A stretch of 64,000 bases of DNA, from the NCBI RefSeq assembly GCF_000714435.1, contig NZ_JJMW01000058.1, positions 1 through 64,000 of the forward strand, written 5' to 3'. A program made the translations under genes and the position numbers. This stretch comes from Exiguobacterium alkaliphilum 12/1 (GTDB lineage: Bacteria > Bacillota > Bacilli > Exiguobacteriales > Exiguobacteriaceae). The notes under the pieces are model-generated. The model ran no database searches. It saw only the letters and a program-made list of their open reading frames with translations, and was not told the origin of the DNA. Below are positions 33,028-41,620 of the stretch, piece after piece; the first letter of the stretch is position 1; each line of letters begins with the position of its first letter.

Positions 33028-34584
33028 TTGATCAACTGGAAACGCACCGTCTCGACACTGACGCTCAGCGCCTTGCTCCTCGGATCACACTTGGTGGCCG
33101 ATGCCTCGACGACAATCAAAGAGAAACAAGAGCAGCAGAAGAAAGTTCAAGACCAACGTAAAAACGTAAAAGACAACCAAGCGAACACGTCTTCAAAAAT
33201 CCAAGAGAACAATCAAGAAATCTCGAAGGTACAAGAAGAAGTCAACAAAATGGACGCCCAGCTCCAAGATATCATCTATGACGTCGCAGCGAAGCGCCAA
33301 GAAATCAAGCGTACCGAGATGAAGATCGAGGACCTTGAGGCGGACATCAAAGCGTACCAAAAGAAGATGGAAGCACAAGAAGCGATGATGCGCGAACGGA
33401 TGGCCACGATGCAAATCAATGGCGGCGGCTCAATCAACTGGGCCGAGTTCATTTTCGGTTCGAAAAACTTCTCGGATTTGATTACACGCATGATCACGGC
33501 CGGAACGATTCAACGAAGCGACCAAGAATTGTTTGACGACTACGAAGCGACACGCCAATCCCTTCAACAGGCACAGGCCGCATTGAAAGAGCAACGTGCA
33601 TCGCTCTTAGCACAACAGAAAGCGCTTGAAGCACGTCAAGCTGACCTCGAGAAGAAAATGAAACAGCGTGAAGCACGGATTAAAGAACTTGAAGAGAAAA
33701 ACATCGAGTTCGAGACGCAAATCTTCGACCTTCAAGAAATCGAAGCGACATTGATCGCGCAAGAAGAAGCGATTGCCGCCGAAATCGAGGCACAACGTCG
33801 TGAAGAAGAAGAGGCACGTCGTCGCGCTGAAGAGGCAGCTCGTCAAGAAGCAGCGCGTAAGGCAGAAGAAGCGCGTCGTGCCGAAGAAGCCAAAGCCGAA
33901 GCGGCTCGTCAAGAGGCAGCGCGCCAAGAAGCAGCCCGTCAAGAGGCTGCACGAGCAGAAGCAGCGCGTCAAGCTGCAGCTCAGCAAAAGCAGAACAATA
34001 ATAATAGTACCCAGTCGTCAACATCTTCAAACCAAACGACACAAAATGCGACGCCGGCACCAAAACCGGCTGCGCCAGCGCCGAAACCAGCTGCACCAGC
34101 TCCAAAACCAGCAGCTCCAGCACCAAAACCAGCACCGAGCACACCGACTGCATCGACGCCAGCGCCAACTGGTGCGATGTTTATCCAGCCTGCGGCAGGA
34201 CGTTACACGCAAGGATGGGGACCGGCAAGCGGTCAGTTCGGCTACACGTTCCATAACGGTGTCGATATCGCTGGACCTGTCGGAACGCCAATTCGCGCGT
34301 CAGCAACCGGTACCGTGATCCGTGCAGGATGGGGTGGGGCTTACGGGAACCACGTCATGATCGCGCACGTCATCAACGGACAAGTGTGGACAACAGTTTA
34401 CGCCCACATGAACTCGGTGTCTGTCAGCGCCGGACAGCGTGTAACGCAAGGTTCGAACATCGGGACACTTGGAAACACTGGGAACTCGTCAGGCCCGCAC
34501 CTCCACTTTGAGATTCATAGAGGAAGCTACTCGTACTCGTCATCGAGCGCGGGGAACACGGTCAACCCACGTCAGTTCTTCTAA
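33028..34584 (+). CDS. Secreted coiled-coil M23 peptidoglycan peptidase
   Basis: 518 residues: signal peptide (about 1-27, ending VADAS), a long coiled coil (about 30-250) rich in Glu, Gln and Lys, an Ala/Arg/Glu repeat region (about 250-320), a Pro-Ala-Lys linker, and an M23 (LytM) domain (about 385-518) with HNGVDIAGPVGTP, YAHMNSVSV and HLHFEIHRG, where His and Asp bind zinc. It should cut peptide cross-links in the wall or activate another hydrolase (PcsB/EnvC-like layout). The start is TTG 33028, nine bases after AAAGG; ATG 33019 touches that site. Confidence 0.88.
   Translation: MINWKRTVSTLTLSALLLGSHLVADASTTIKEKQEQQKKVQDQRKNVKDNQANTSSKIQENNQEISKVQEEVNKMDAQLQDIIYDVAAKRQEIKRTEMKIEDLEADIKAYQKKMEAQEAMMRERMATMQINGGGSINWAEFIFGSKNFSDLITRMITAGTIQRSDQELFDDYEATRQSLQQAQAALKEQRASLLAQQKALEARQADLEKKMKQREARIKELEEKNIEFETQIFDLQEIEATLIAQEEAIAAEIEAQRREEEEARRRAEEAARQEAARKAEEARRAEEAKAEAARQEAARQEAARQEAARAEAARQAAAQQKQNNNNSTQSSTSSNQTTQNATPAPKPAAPAPKPAAPAPKPAAPAPKPAPSTPTASTPAPTGAMFIQPAAGRYTQGWGPASGQFGYTFHNGVDIAGPVGTPIRASATGTVIRAGWGGAYGNHVMIAHVINGQVWTTVYAHMNSVSVSAGQRVTQGSNIGTLGNTGNSSGPHLHFEIHRGSYSYSSSSAGNTVNPRQFF
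34054..34137 (+). repeat. Four tandem 21-bp units coding PAPKPAA
   Basis: In-frame units at 34054, 34075, 34096 and 34117 encode PAPKPAA three times and PAPKPAP once, forming the linker between coiled coil and M23 domain. Such repeats commonly vary in copy number and span the cell wall. Confidence 0.85.
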
Positions 34585-34595
34585 TTCAAGCATAA

Positions 34596-34628
34596 GAGCA
34601 CCTGTCGATTGCGATAGGTGCTCGTTTT
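34596..34628 (+). terminator. terminator of the M23 gene
   Basis: GAGCACCT (34596-34603) with AGGTGCTC (34616-34623), then GTTTTC. Confidence 0.8.
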
Positions 34629-34632
34629 CATG

Positions 34633-34675
34633 AAAAAAATCGCTCCTACCATAACCGGTAGGAGCGATTTTTTAG
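34633..34675. terminator. bidirectional terminator (M23 / permease)
   Basis: A 15-bp stem, AAAATCGCTCCTACC (34636-34650) with GGTAGGAGCGATTTT (34657-34671), with T runs on both strands. Confidence 0.9.
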
Positions 34676-36045
34676 TTCGCCTGTTCGATGTCATCGGATT
34701 GGTCATCGGATTGGTCATCGGATTTCCGGAAGCGTTCCCGGACGAAGTAGACGATTGTCAATCCGACCAACCATGGAATCCCAAACTTGAGCAAGATGTC
34801 GAAGTCAGTGAACCATGTCGTGATCATCAAGCTAAGGAGCAAGACGGCCCCGAGGAGCGGCAAGACCGGATATCCGATCATGCGGACCGGGAGCTTGCGT
34901 CCCGTCCATTTTTTGCGGAAGAACAAGTGAGAGACGAACACCATGAACCATGTGAAGATGGCGCCGAACATCGAGATGCCCATGAGGAACGGGTACGACG
35001 TCTCCATAAAGATTTGGAGGAGTGCCGCGAGCACGATTCCACCTGTCGAGACGAAGAGTGCGTACGTCGGGATGCCGTTTTGGCTCACTTTTTTAAACAC
35101 ACGTGGTGCGTCACCCGCCTCGGCGAGCGAATACATCATCCGTGTCGAGGCGTACAACTGCGCGTTCATCGCCGAAAGGGCGGCGATCAAGATGACGAAG
35201 TTCAAAATACCGGCGGCGCCAGGTACGTCGAACTGTTGCATGACGAGGACGAACGGGCTTTGGTCGATGCCCGCCTGCTGCCACGGGATGAGCATGAGCA
35301 TGATCGCAATCGTGACGAGATAAAAGAACGTCAAGCGGAACACGGTCGCCCGTAACGCTTTCGGGACGGCGCGGTCCGGATCTTTCGCCTCGCCCGCCGT
35401 GACGGCGACAAGCTCGGTCCCGAGAAAGCTGAAGAGCGAGATGAAAATCGTCACCCACATGCCGTAAAAGCCGAAGGCGAAGAACCCTTCGTCCCCCGTC
35501 GTGATCGATTCAATCGGAGAACCGGGCTGACCGAACAACGTGGCCGTACCGAGAATGATGAACAAGAAAATGGCGCTAACTTTGATGAATGATAACCAGT
35601 ATTCTGTCGTGCCGAACGTGTGGACGTGCCGGGCGTTGATGTAGATGAGCAGTCCACCAAACAAGGCGACCCAGACGAAGCCGTTCACATCCGGGAACCA
35701 GTAGCGCATATAGATGGCGATCGCGCTCACCTCGACCCCGATGGCGAGGACGTTGGCGACCCAGTACGAATAACGGACCAAGAAGCCGGCGAGCGGGTGC
35801 ACGTAACGTTCGGCGATCGTGCCGAACGATCCCGAAGTCGGATGGGCGACCGTCATCTCAGCGAGACAGCCCATGAGTAAGAGGACGATAAACGCCCCAA
35901 CGGCGTAGCTGACGAGCACGCTCGGTCCCGCCGTCTGGATGGCGAGCCCGCTTCCGAGGAAGAGGCCCGTCCCGATGGCGCTCCCGAGCGAAATCATCGT
36001 GAGTTGCCGCGTCGACAGCTCACGTTTTAGTTTGCTTGTTTCCAA
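34672..36045 (-). CDS. APC-family amino acid permease
   Basis: 457 residues, 12 helices, with the AAT-type amino acid permease signature: LSTRQLTMISLGSAIGTGLFLGSG, AHPTSGSFGTIAERYV and ARHVHTFGTTEYWLSFIKV. It imports an amino acid with protons; the substrate is not evident. The C-terminal tail has the repeat DDQSDDQSDD, from a 12-bp tandem repeat. The start is TTG 36045, nine bases after AAAGGAG; the frame upstream to 36246 runs through the promoter of the trp leader and has no ribosome binding site. Divergent from the trp operon. Confidence 0.85.
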   Translation of the reverse strand: METSKLKRELSTRQLTMISLGSAIGTGLFLGSGLAIQTAGPSVLVSYAVGAFIVLLLMGCLAEMTVAHPTSGSFGTIAERYVHPLAGFLVRYSYWVANVLAIGVEVSAIAIYMRYWFPDVNGFVWVALFGGLLIYINARHVHTFGTTEYWLSFIKVSAIFLFIILGTATLFGQPGSPIESITTGDEGFFAFGFYGMWVTIFISLFSFLGTELVAVTAGEAKDPDRAVPKALRATVFRLTFFYLVTIAIMLMLIPWQQAGIDQSPFVLVMQQFDVPGAAGILNFVILIAALSAMNAQLYASTRMMYSLAEAGDAPRVFKKVSQNGIPTYALFVSTGGIVLAALLQIFMETSYPFLMGISMFGAIFTWFMVFVSHLFFRKKWTGRKLPVRMIGYPVLPLLGAVLLLSLMITTWFTDFDILLKFGIPWLVGLTIVYFVRERFRKSDDQSDDQSDDIEQAN

Positions 36046-36190
36046 TTGTCTTATCTCCTTTAGTCGAGTGAAGTGTTGTTGGGGACGACTATAGCAGACG
36101 AAAAAAACGTATGTCAACTTGCCTGGTTGCGAAAAACGTCGCCTTTTTCGTGTCACCTTATAGAAGCAAACTTTTTTTGCACGCTTTTGT

Positions 36191-36219
36191 TTGACAGGGG
36201 AGTCCGTCCCCTGTATAGT
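36191..36219 (+). promoter_or_regulatory. trp operon promoter with a dyad in the spacer
   Basis: TTGACA (36191-36196), 17 bases, TATAGT (36214-36219). The spacer includes a perfect inverted repeat, ACAGGGG (36194-36200) and CCCCTGT (36208-36214), overlapping both hexamers. It could bind a repressor in addition to the T-box control, or be fortuitous. Confidence 0.75.
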
Positions 36220-36225
36220 ACGAGT

Positions 36226-36512
36226 TAACTTAATTGAAACGAACAAAGGCGTTGACGAAGAGAAGTAACGACAGGCCCCGCATGACAGAGAGCTGATGGT
36301 TGGTGTGAATCAGTATGTGGGACGTCGCGAATGGACTTCCGAGCTCTAAACCGAAACTTTGAGTAGGCTTTAGCGGGTGACCCACCGTTATCACGGGGAA
36401 GCGGATGATCGTCCGTGAAGTGGGTTCTACGGAACCAACGAAGGTGGCACCACGGGGTTACTCGTCCTTCTCATAGCGTAAGCTATGGGTAGGCGAGTGA
36501 CCCTTTTTTCGT
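36226..36512 (+). promoter_or_regulatory. T-box leader 1 (tRNA-Trp)
   Basis: A full T-box leader: long Stem I starting around GAGAGCTGATGG with the likely specifier TGG in GCGAATGGACTTCC (about 36337-36350), the T-box AAGGTGGCACCACGGGG (36441-36457) and a terminator (36454-36509, arms GGGTTACTCG and CGAGTGACCC, then six T). Uncharged tRNA-Trp would pair with TGG and the T-box to allow read-through. The start is estimated from the promoter. Confidence 0.88.
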
Positions 36513-36530
36513 TTCACATAGAAAATCGAT

Positions 36531-36778
36531 GATTGAGAAGAGTAGCATGGAGCAGTCTCGTCCAGAGAGTCAGGGGTGGTGAGATCCTGACCGAGACCTT
36601 TATGCGAATGGGCTCATGAGAGCACGTCCGAATGCAGTAGGTCGTGACGGTTTCCCCCGTTATCGGGATACGATGTGATTGCATCGGAAAAAGCGGGATC
36701 TACGCATGATCCAACGAGAGGTGGCACCGCGGTCCATACCGTCCTCCATACGACAGACGTCGTATGGAGTTTTTTTGT
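36531..36778 (+). promoter_or_regulatory. T-box leader 2 (tRNA-Trp), in tandem
   Basis: A second complete T-box: Stem I from about 36535, specifier TGG in ATGCGAATGGGCTC, the T-box GAGGTGGCACCGCGGTCC (36718-36735) and terminator CTCCATACGAC (36744-36754) with GTCGTATGGAG (36759-36769) plus seven T. Tandem Trp T-boxes give a steeper response to Trp starvation and are known before trp operons in the Bacillus cereus group. Confidence 0.9.
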
Positions 36779-36804
36779 ACCAAAAATTAGAGGAGGAACC
36801 ATAC

Positions 36805-37794
36805 ATGTTGACACGACTACTGACGAACCGAGTGACGGCGACAGAGATGAAACAAGCGGCGGAGGAACTGTTCACGGCGGACACGGCCCGTATCAAAGAA
36901 GTGCTACTTACGTTAAAAGCACGGGGCGAGACGGCCGACGAAATGGCAGGGCTCGCCGCCTACATCCGTGAAGCGGCGACCTTCCCCGAGACGACGCTGC
37001 CTGTCCTTGACGTTTGCGGGACGGGCGGGGACGGCGCCCATACGTTCAACATCAGCTCGACCGTCGCGTTCGTCTTGGCGGGGCTCGGCATCCCGGTCGC
37101 AAAACATGGGAATCGGAGCGTGTCGAGCCGGTCGGGCAGTGCGGACGTGCTCGAGGCGTTAGGTGTCCCCATCGTCCGAACAGCGGAAGATGTACTAGCG
37201 GACCTCGAACGGGCGAACCTCAGCTTCTTGTTCGCGCAGCACGTGCATCCGATTATGAAGCACGTCATGCCGGCACGAAAAGAGCTCGCGACCGCCACGA
37301 TCTTCAATCAAATCGGGCCGCTCACGAACCCGCTCAAACCGAGACGACAATTGATTGGCGTGTATCACCCATCACTTCTCGAGAAGATGGCGACGGCGAT
37401 GAAGCAACTCGGTGTCGAACGGGGCATGGTTGTACATGGTGCCGGCGGCCTCGATGAAGCGAGCCTCGCCGGCGAGAACGACGTGCTGTTCTTTGATGGA
37501 GAACAGACGGCGCGTTATAAAGTCGACCCACGCGACGTCGGGCTGATGCGAGCCCCGCTTTCGGCATTGCGAGGCGGAACGCCAGAAGAAAATGCCGAGA
37601 CGCTCATCGCCGTGTTGAACGGACAAGAGGGACCGGCCCGAGATGTCGTGCTGTTGAACGCGGCACTCGCATTATGTACGTACGGTACGGTGAAGACGCT
37701 TCGCGAAGGCGTCGCCGAGGCGATTCGTAGCATTGATGAAGGTCATGCACTCGGCGTGCTTCGCCAACTACAACAAACGGAGGTTCGACTATGA
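36805..37794 (+). CDS. trpD: Anthranilate phosphoribosyltransferase
   Basis: A 329-residue enzyme joining anthranilate and PRPP in Trp synthesis. CGTGGDGAHTFNISST (about 73-88) and KHGNRSVSSRSGSADVLEALG bind PRPP; FNQIGPLTNP is also conserved. The start is ATG 36805 with AGGAGG ahead; the in-frame extension into the T-box is not coding. It is the first gene after the two T-boxes: trpE, which normally comes first, is missing. It overlaps trpC by 4 bases. Confidence 0.96.
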   Translation: MLTRLLTNRVTATEMKQAAEELFTADTARIKEVLLTLKARGETADEMAGLAAYIREAATFPETTLPVLDVCGTGGDGAHTFNISSTVAFVLAGLGIPVAKHGNRSVSSRSGSADVLEALGVPIVRTAEDVLADLERANLSFLFAQHVHPIMKHVMPARKELATATIFNQIGPLTNPLKPRRQLIGVYHPSLLEKMATAMKQLGVERGMVVHGAGGLDEASLAGENDVLFFDGEQTARYKVDPRDVGLMRAPLSALRGGTPEENAETLIAVLNGQEGPARDVVLLNAALALCTYGTVKTLREGVAEAIRSIDEGHALGVLRQLQQTEVRL

Positions 37795-38552
37795 GCTACT
37801 TGACGAAAATCATCGGAACGAAGATAGAAGAAGTAAACGAGATGAACGCGATTGACGTCGTTCGGACCGAGCCGATTCGACTGCTCGACCTGATGCGAGA
37901 CGGTTTTCATGTCATTGCGGAAATCAAACGGGCGTCTCCTTCAAAAGGATTGATTCGAGAGGAAGTCGATGTCGCGGAACGGGCCAGAGCGTATGAGGCG
38001 GCCGGGGCGACAATGATTTCCGTCTTAACCGATGCGACATACTTTAAAGGATCGTTTCATGATTTAAAGACCGTTGCGGATGCCGTTGAGATTCCGGTCC
38101 TCTGTAAAGACTTCATCATCGATGAACGACAGCTCGACCGGGCGAAAGCGGCTGGCGCGAGTGCAGCACTTCTAATCGTCGCGGCGTTACATCCGAGTCG
38201 ACTCGCCACGCTCACAACATACGCCCGAACGATTGGCCTCGATGTTCTTGTCGAAGTGCATGATGAGGCGGAGCTAGAGATAGCACTCAGACTCGAGAAC
38301 GTCTTGATTGGGATCAACAATCGCAACTTGAAGACGTTTGAGGTTACGCTCGATACGTCAATCGAGTTGATGCAAAGATATCTAGACGTCACGTTCGTCA
38401 GCGAGAGTGGTGTCGACCGAAAAGAAGCGGCGGAACGTCTTCATGCGGCCGGTGCGCGCGCGATTCTCGTCGGGGAGGCGCTCATGCGTGAAGAAGACCC
38501 GACGTCGCTCATCAAGGAGTTGACGGCATGTTCGTTAAAATATGTGGAGTGA
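37791..38552 (+). CDS. trpC: Indole-3-glycerol-phosphate synthase
   Basis: A 253-residue TIM barrel closing the indole ring. VIAEIKRASPSKGLI (about 38-52), SVLTDATYFKGS, PVLCKDFIID and IGINNRNLKTFEVTLD are the family motifs, with catalytic Lys and Glu in EIKRASPS and VLCKDF. Start ATG overlaps the trpD stop (ATGA); it overlaps trpF by 25 bases. Confidence 0.96.
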   Translation: MSYLTKIIGTKIEEVNEMNAIDVVRTEPIRLLDLMRDGFHVIAEIKRASPSKGLIREEVDVAERARAYEAAGATMISVLTDATYFKGSFHDLKTVADAVEIPVLCKDFIIDERQLDRAKAAGASAALLIVAALHPSRLATLTTYARTIGLDVLVEVHDEAELEIALRLENVLIGINNRNLKTFEVTLDTSIELMQRYLDVTFVSESGVDRKEAAERLHAAGARAILVGEALMREEDPTSLIKELTACSLKYVE

Positions 38553-39100
38553 AGACCGAAAGCGCCGTCCGTGCTGCAGTTGAGGCGGGTGCCGACGCAA
38601 TTGGTTTCGTCTTCGCCGATAGCTCGCGGCAGATTGACGTGGAGACGGCAAAGCGGTTACGGCGGCATATCCCGGAATCGGTGCGTGTCGTCGGCGTGTT
38701 CCTCGACCCGACGCTTGAAGAGGTCGAGACGGCACTCACGAGCGGATTAACCGATATTCAGTTGCATCGTCGCACGATACCGCTCGAAGCGTTCCGACGT
38801 TTCGGATTGCCGATTATCGAAGCGGGAGATGGGACGGAAGCGGATCTCATTTTATTGGATGCCCCCGTTCCAGGGAGCGGACAAACGCTCGATTGGGAGA
38901 CATTAGGACGCCCGAGTCGACCGTTTTGGCTCGCCGGAGGGCTTGACCCAGATAATGTCGCCACGGCGATTCAAATCGTAAGACCAGATGGGGTCGACGT
39001 CTCGAGTGGTGTTGAGACGAATGGAGAGAAAGATCTTGAGAAGATTCGCACGTTCATCAGGCGTGCCAAGGAGGAATTTACATGTACAACCAACCAGTGA
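38528..39100 (+). CDS. trpF: Phosphoribosylanthranilate isomerase
   Basis: A 190-residue barrel, slightly short for the family (about 200-215). [27 protein letters not shown] at the start contains the catalytic Cys, and [12 protein letters not shown] and GVDVSSGVE near the end the catalytic Asp and phosphate site. AAGGAG precedes ATG 38528 inside trpC. It converts phosphoribosylanthranilate to CdRP. Confidence 0.95.
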   Translation: MFVKICGVKTESAVRAAVEAGADAIGFVFADSSRQIDVETAKRLRRHIPESVRVVGVFLDPTLEEVETALTSGLTDIQLHRRTIPLEAFRRFGLPIIEAGDGTEADLILLDAPVPGSGQTLDWETLGRPSRPFWLAGGLDPDNVATAIQIVRPDGVDVSSGVETNGEKDLEKIRTFIRRAKEEFTCTTNQ

Positions 39101-40263
39101 ACGGGAAGTTTGGCCCGTATGGCGGAAAATATATACCGGAGACGCTCATGCAGGCGGTCGAAGAGTTAGAGGTCGCTTATGAAGAAGCGCGGCAAGACCC
39201 CGCGTTCCATGAGAAGTTCGACGAGCTTCTAAGCGAGTATGTCGGACGTGAGACCCCGCTCTACTATGCCGAGAATATGAGCCGTCGCCTCGGGACGAAC
39301 GTCTACTTGAAACGGGAAGATTTGAACCATACCGGGGCCCATAAAATCAACAACACGATCGGCCAAGCGTTGCTCGCCAAACGGATGGGCAAACAGAAGA
39401 TCGTCGCCGAGACTGGGGCGGGACAACACGGTGTCGCGACCGCGACGGTGTGCGCGCTACTTAACCTCGAATGTACAATCTTCATGGGCGAGGTCGACGT
39501 CGAGCGTCAACAGTTGAACGTGTTCCGGATGGAGCTGCTCGGCGCGACGGTCGTACCGGTCAAATCGGGGAGCCGAACGTTGAAGGATGCGGTGAACGAA
39601 GCGCTCCGTTACTGGGTCAAACACGTCGACGATACGCACTACGTCATGGGCTCCGTGCTCGGACCACACCCGTTCCCGGCGATGGTACGGGATTTCCAAA
39701 GCGTGATTGGCATCGAGACCCGTCGTCAAGTGCTCGACAAGACCGGTCGCCTGCCAGACGCGGTCATCGCTTGTGTCGGCGGCGGCAGCAATGCGATGGG
39801 GATGTTTTATCCGTTTTTGAACGACGAGGCGGTCGCTTTATACGGCGTCGAAGCGGCAGGGAGCGGGATCGACACGCCGGAACATGCGGCGACGCTCACG
39901 AAAGGTGAGGTCGGCGTGCTGCACGGGTCGCTCATGTACGTGCTTCAGGACGCAGCCGGGCAGATTCAAGAAGCGCACTCGATTTCAGCCGGGCTCGATT
40001 ATCCTGGCGTCGGTCCGGAGCATAGTTTCTTGAAAGATATCGAGCGGGTCCGCTACGCCGCCGTCACAGATGACGAGGCGCTCGCGGCTTGCATGTCGCT
40101 CAGCCGGAACGAAGGCATCATCCCAGCGCTCGAGTCGTCCCATGCGCTCGCGTATGCCGAGACGCTCGCTGAGACGATGGCGGAGGATGACATTCTCGTC
40201 ATCTGCTTATCGGGACGAGGAGACAAAGACGTACACACGATTCGAGAAAGGGTGACAGGATGA
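39082..40263 (+). CDS. trpB: Tryptophan synthase beta chain
   Basis: 393 residues, PLP-dependent, joining indole and serine. [16 protein letters not shown] carries the PLP Lys (about residue 82), [14 protein letters not shown] binds substrate and [10 protein letters not shown] binds the PLP phosphate. AAGGAGG precedes ATG 39082 inside the end of trpF. It partners TrpA, whose gene overlaps by 4 bases. Confidence 0.97.
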   Translation: MYNQPVNGKFGPYGGKYIPETLMQAVEELEVAYEEARQDPAFHEKFDELLSEYVGRETPLYYAENMSRRLGTNVYLKREDLNHTGAHKINNTIGQALLAKRMGKQKIVAETGAGQHGVATATVCALLNLECTIFMGEVDVERQQLNVFRMELLGATVVPVKSGSRTLKDAVNEALRYWVKHVDDTHYVMGSVLGPHPFPAMVRDFQSVIGIETRRQVLDKTGRLPDAVIACVGGGSNAMGMFYPFLNDEAVALYGVEAAGSGIDTPEHAATLTKGEVGVLHGSLMYVLQDAAGQIQEAHSISAGLDYPGVGPEHSFLKDIERVRYAAVTDDEALAACMSLSRNEGIIPALESSHALAYAETLAETMAEDDILVICLSGRGDKDVHTIRERVTG

Positions 40264-41039
40264 TGCGATTAGATGAAGCGATTCGGAAGCGGAGTGAAGG
40301 GACGGCGTTCGTCCCATACATCATGGCGGGCGACGGGGGACTCGACAACTTGATTCCGACGATTGAACGGCTTGAAGCGATGGGGGCGACGGCGATTGAA
40401 CTCGGCATCCCGTTCTCGGACCCGGTGGCGGATGGTCCGATTATCGAGGCGGCCGGCATGCGTGCCCTCGCCGAAGGGGTGACCCTCGCCCAAGTACTTG
40501 ACCGTTTAATAGAAGGAACTGGACGTTTTTCCGTCCCAATCGTTCTCATGACCTACTTGAACCCGGTGTTCCGTTTAGGTGTACAGCCGTTCTTCGAACG
40601 AGCGGCGGCAAGTGGTGTGACCGGGGTCATCATCCCGGATTTACCGTTTGAGGAGAGTCTCGAACTGTTCGCCGAGACGGATCGACACGGTGTCGCCGTC
40701 ATTCCGCTCGTCACATTAACGAGTAGCGCGCAGCGGGTCGAGACGATATTGAATCAAGCCGAGGGGTTCGTCTACGCGGTCACGTTGAAAGGGACGACAG
40801 GAAAGGCGGATGTGTTCCCGGACGAATTGCTCGGACATTTACAGGCGCTCACGGCTCGTTCGCCAGTGCCGGTGCTTGCCGGGTTCGGCGTTCATCTGGC
40901 CGAACAAGTCCGAGTGCTCGGAGAGGCGTGTGATGGCGTCGTCGTCGGCAGTTTTATCGTCGAGGCACTCCACGAAGGACGAGACGAGGAAGTGGCCGCG
41001 TTGATTCGAGCGGCGAAAACAGTGGACACAAAAAGGTAA
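40260..41039 (+). CDS. trpA: Tryptophan synthase alpha chain
   Basis: A 259-residue TIM barrel splitting indole-glycerol phosphate. [22 protein letters not shown] contains the catalytic Asp, an upstream [12 protein letters not shown] segment the catalytic Glu, and PDLPFEES and VTLKGTTG follow. ATG 40260 overlaps the trpB stop; the next ATG 3 bases on is also possible. Last gene of trpDCFBA. Confidence 0.96.
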   Translation: MMRLDEAIRKRSEGTAFVPYIMAGDGGLDNLIPTIERLEAMGATAIELGIPFSDPVADGPIIEAAGMRALAEGVTLAQVLDRLIEGTGRFSVPIVLMTYLNPVFRLGVQPFFERAAASGVTGVIIPDLPFEESLELFAETDRHGVAVIPLVTLTSSAQRVETILNQAEGFVYAVTLKGTTGKADVFPDELLGHLQALTARSPVPVLAGFGVHLAEQVRVLGEACDGVVVGSFIVEALHEGRDEEVAALIRAAKTVDTKR

Positions 41040-41066
41040 GGTATGTGCCGAGGCACAACCCTTACC
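41030..41066 (-). terminator. terminator of the hsp20 gene
   Basis: Leftward GGTAAGG and CCTTACC arms plus an inner TGTGCC/GGCACA stem, then CTTTTTGTG. It overlaps the trpA stop codon region. Confidence 0.7.
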
Positions 41067-41505
41067 CTTCGATTTCAATCGTACGTGTCGTCGACCCATC
41101 ATCGGCTTTTGGAATCGTCAAATGCAACACGCCGTCAGCGAGCTTCGCTTTGATGCCATCCTCTTTCACGTTCGGCAGATAGAGTGAACGTTGCATGGAG
41201 GTGACACGGCGCTCCCGATACACATAATCTTTATCTTCTTCTTTTTCTTCGCGTTGATCGACCGATAGGACGAGATAGTCTTTGTCATAACGGACGTGGA
41301 TATTTTCTTTCTGAATGCCGGGCATCTCAGCTTCGATGACGTATTGACTTTCTTGGTCTTTGACGTCGAGTTTGAACGAGTCGAGGAACGAGGTCGCCCC
41401 TTCTTTTGGGTCGAACAACTGATTCATCCGTTCAAACATATCGCCGAACAAGTCTTTGCGGAGCCGATCGAGTTCATTCTTTCGAAATGGGGTCAAGTCA
41501 AACAT
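41062..41505 (-). CDS. Hsp20 / alpha-crystallin small heat-shock protein
   Basis: 147 residues: a short N-terminal arm, the alpha-crystallin domain (about 40-135, with YVIEAEMPGIQKENIHVRYD and GVLHLTIPK, the A-x-x-x-G-V-L motif region) and a C-terminal TIEIEG tail. It holds unfolding proteins without ATP. GGAGGAGGG precedes ATG 41505. No CIRCE, CtsR site or clear promoter was found in the 115 bases upstream, most of which is the terminator of the antiporter gene. Confidence 0.92.
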   Translation of the reverse strand: MFDLTPFRKNELDRLRKDLFGDMFERMNQLFDPKEGATSFLDSFKLDVKDQESQYVIEAEMPGIQKENIHVRYDKDYLVLSVDQREEKEEDKDYVYRERRVTSMQRSLYLPNVKEDGIKAKLADGVLHLTIPKADDGSTTRTIEIEG

Positions 41506-41520
41506 ATAAATCCCTCCTCC

Positions 41521-41568
41521 ATAAAAAAAAACGACATAGTAGAAGTGTTGTCACTTCTACTATGTTCG
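41521..41568 (-). terminator. terminator of the antiporter gene, abutting the hsp20 ribosome binding site
   Basis: A perfect 14-bp stem (41552-41565 with 41534-41547) followed on the minus strand by nine T, 2 bases before the hsp20 SD. Confidence 0.88.
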
Positions 41569-41620
41569 TTTTTTTATGGTCTAAACCCGATTCACGTGAC
41601 GAAATGATGAAAAGAAGTCG

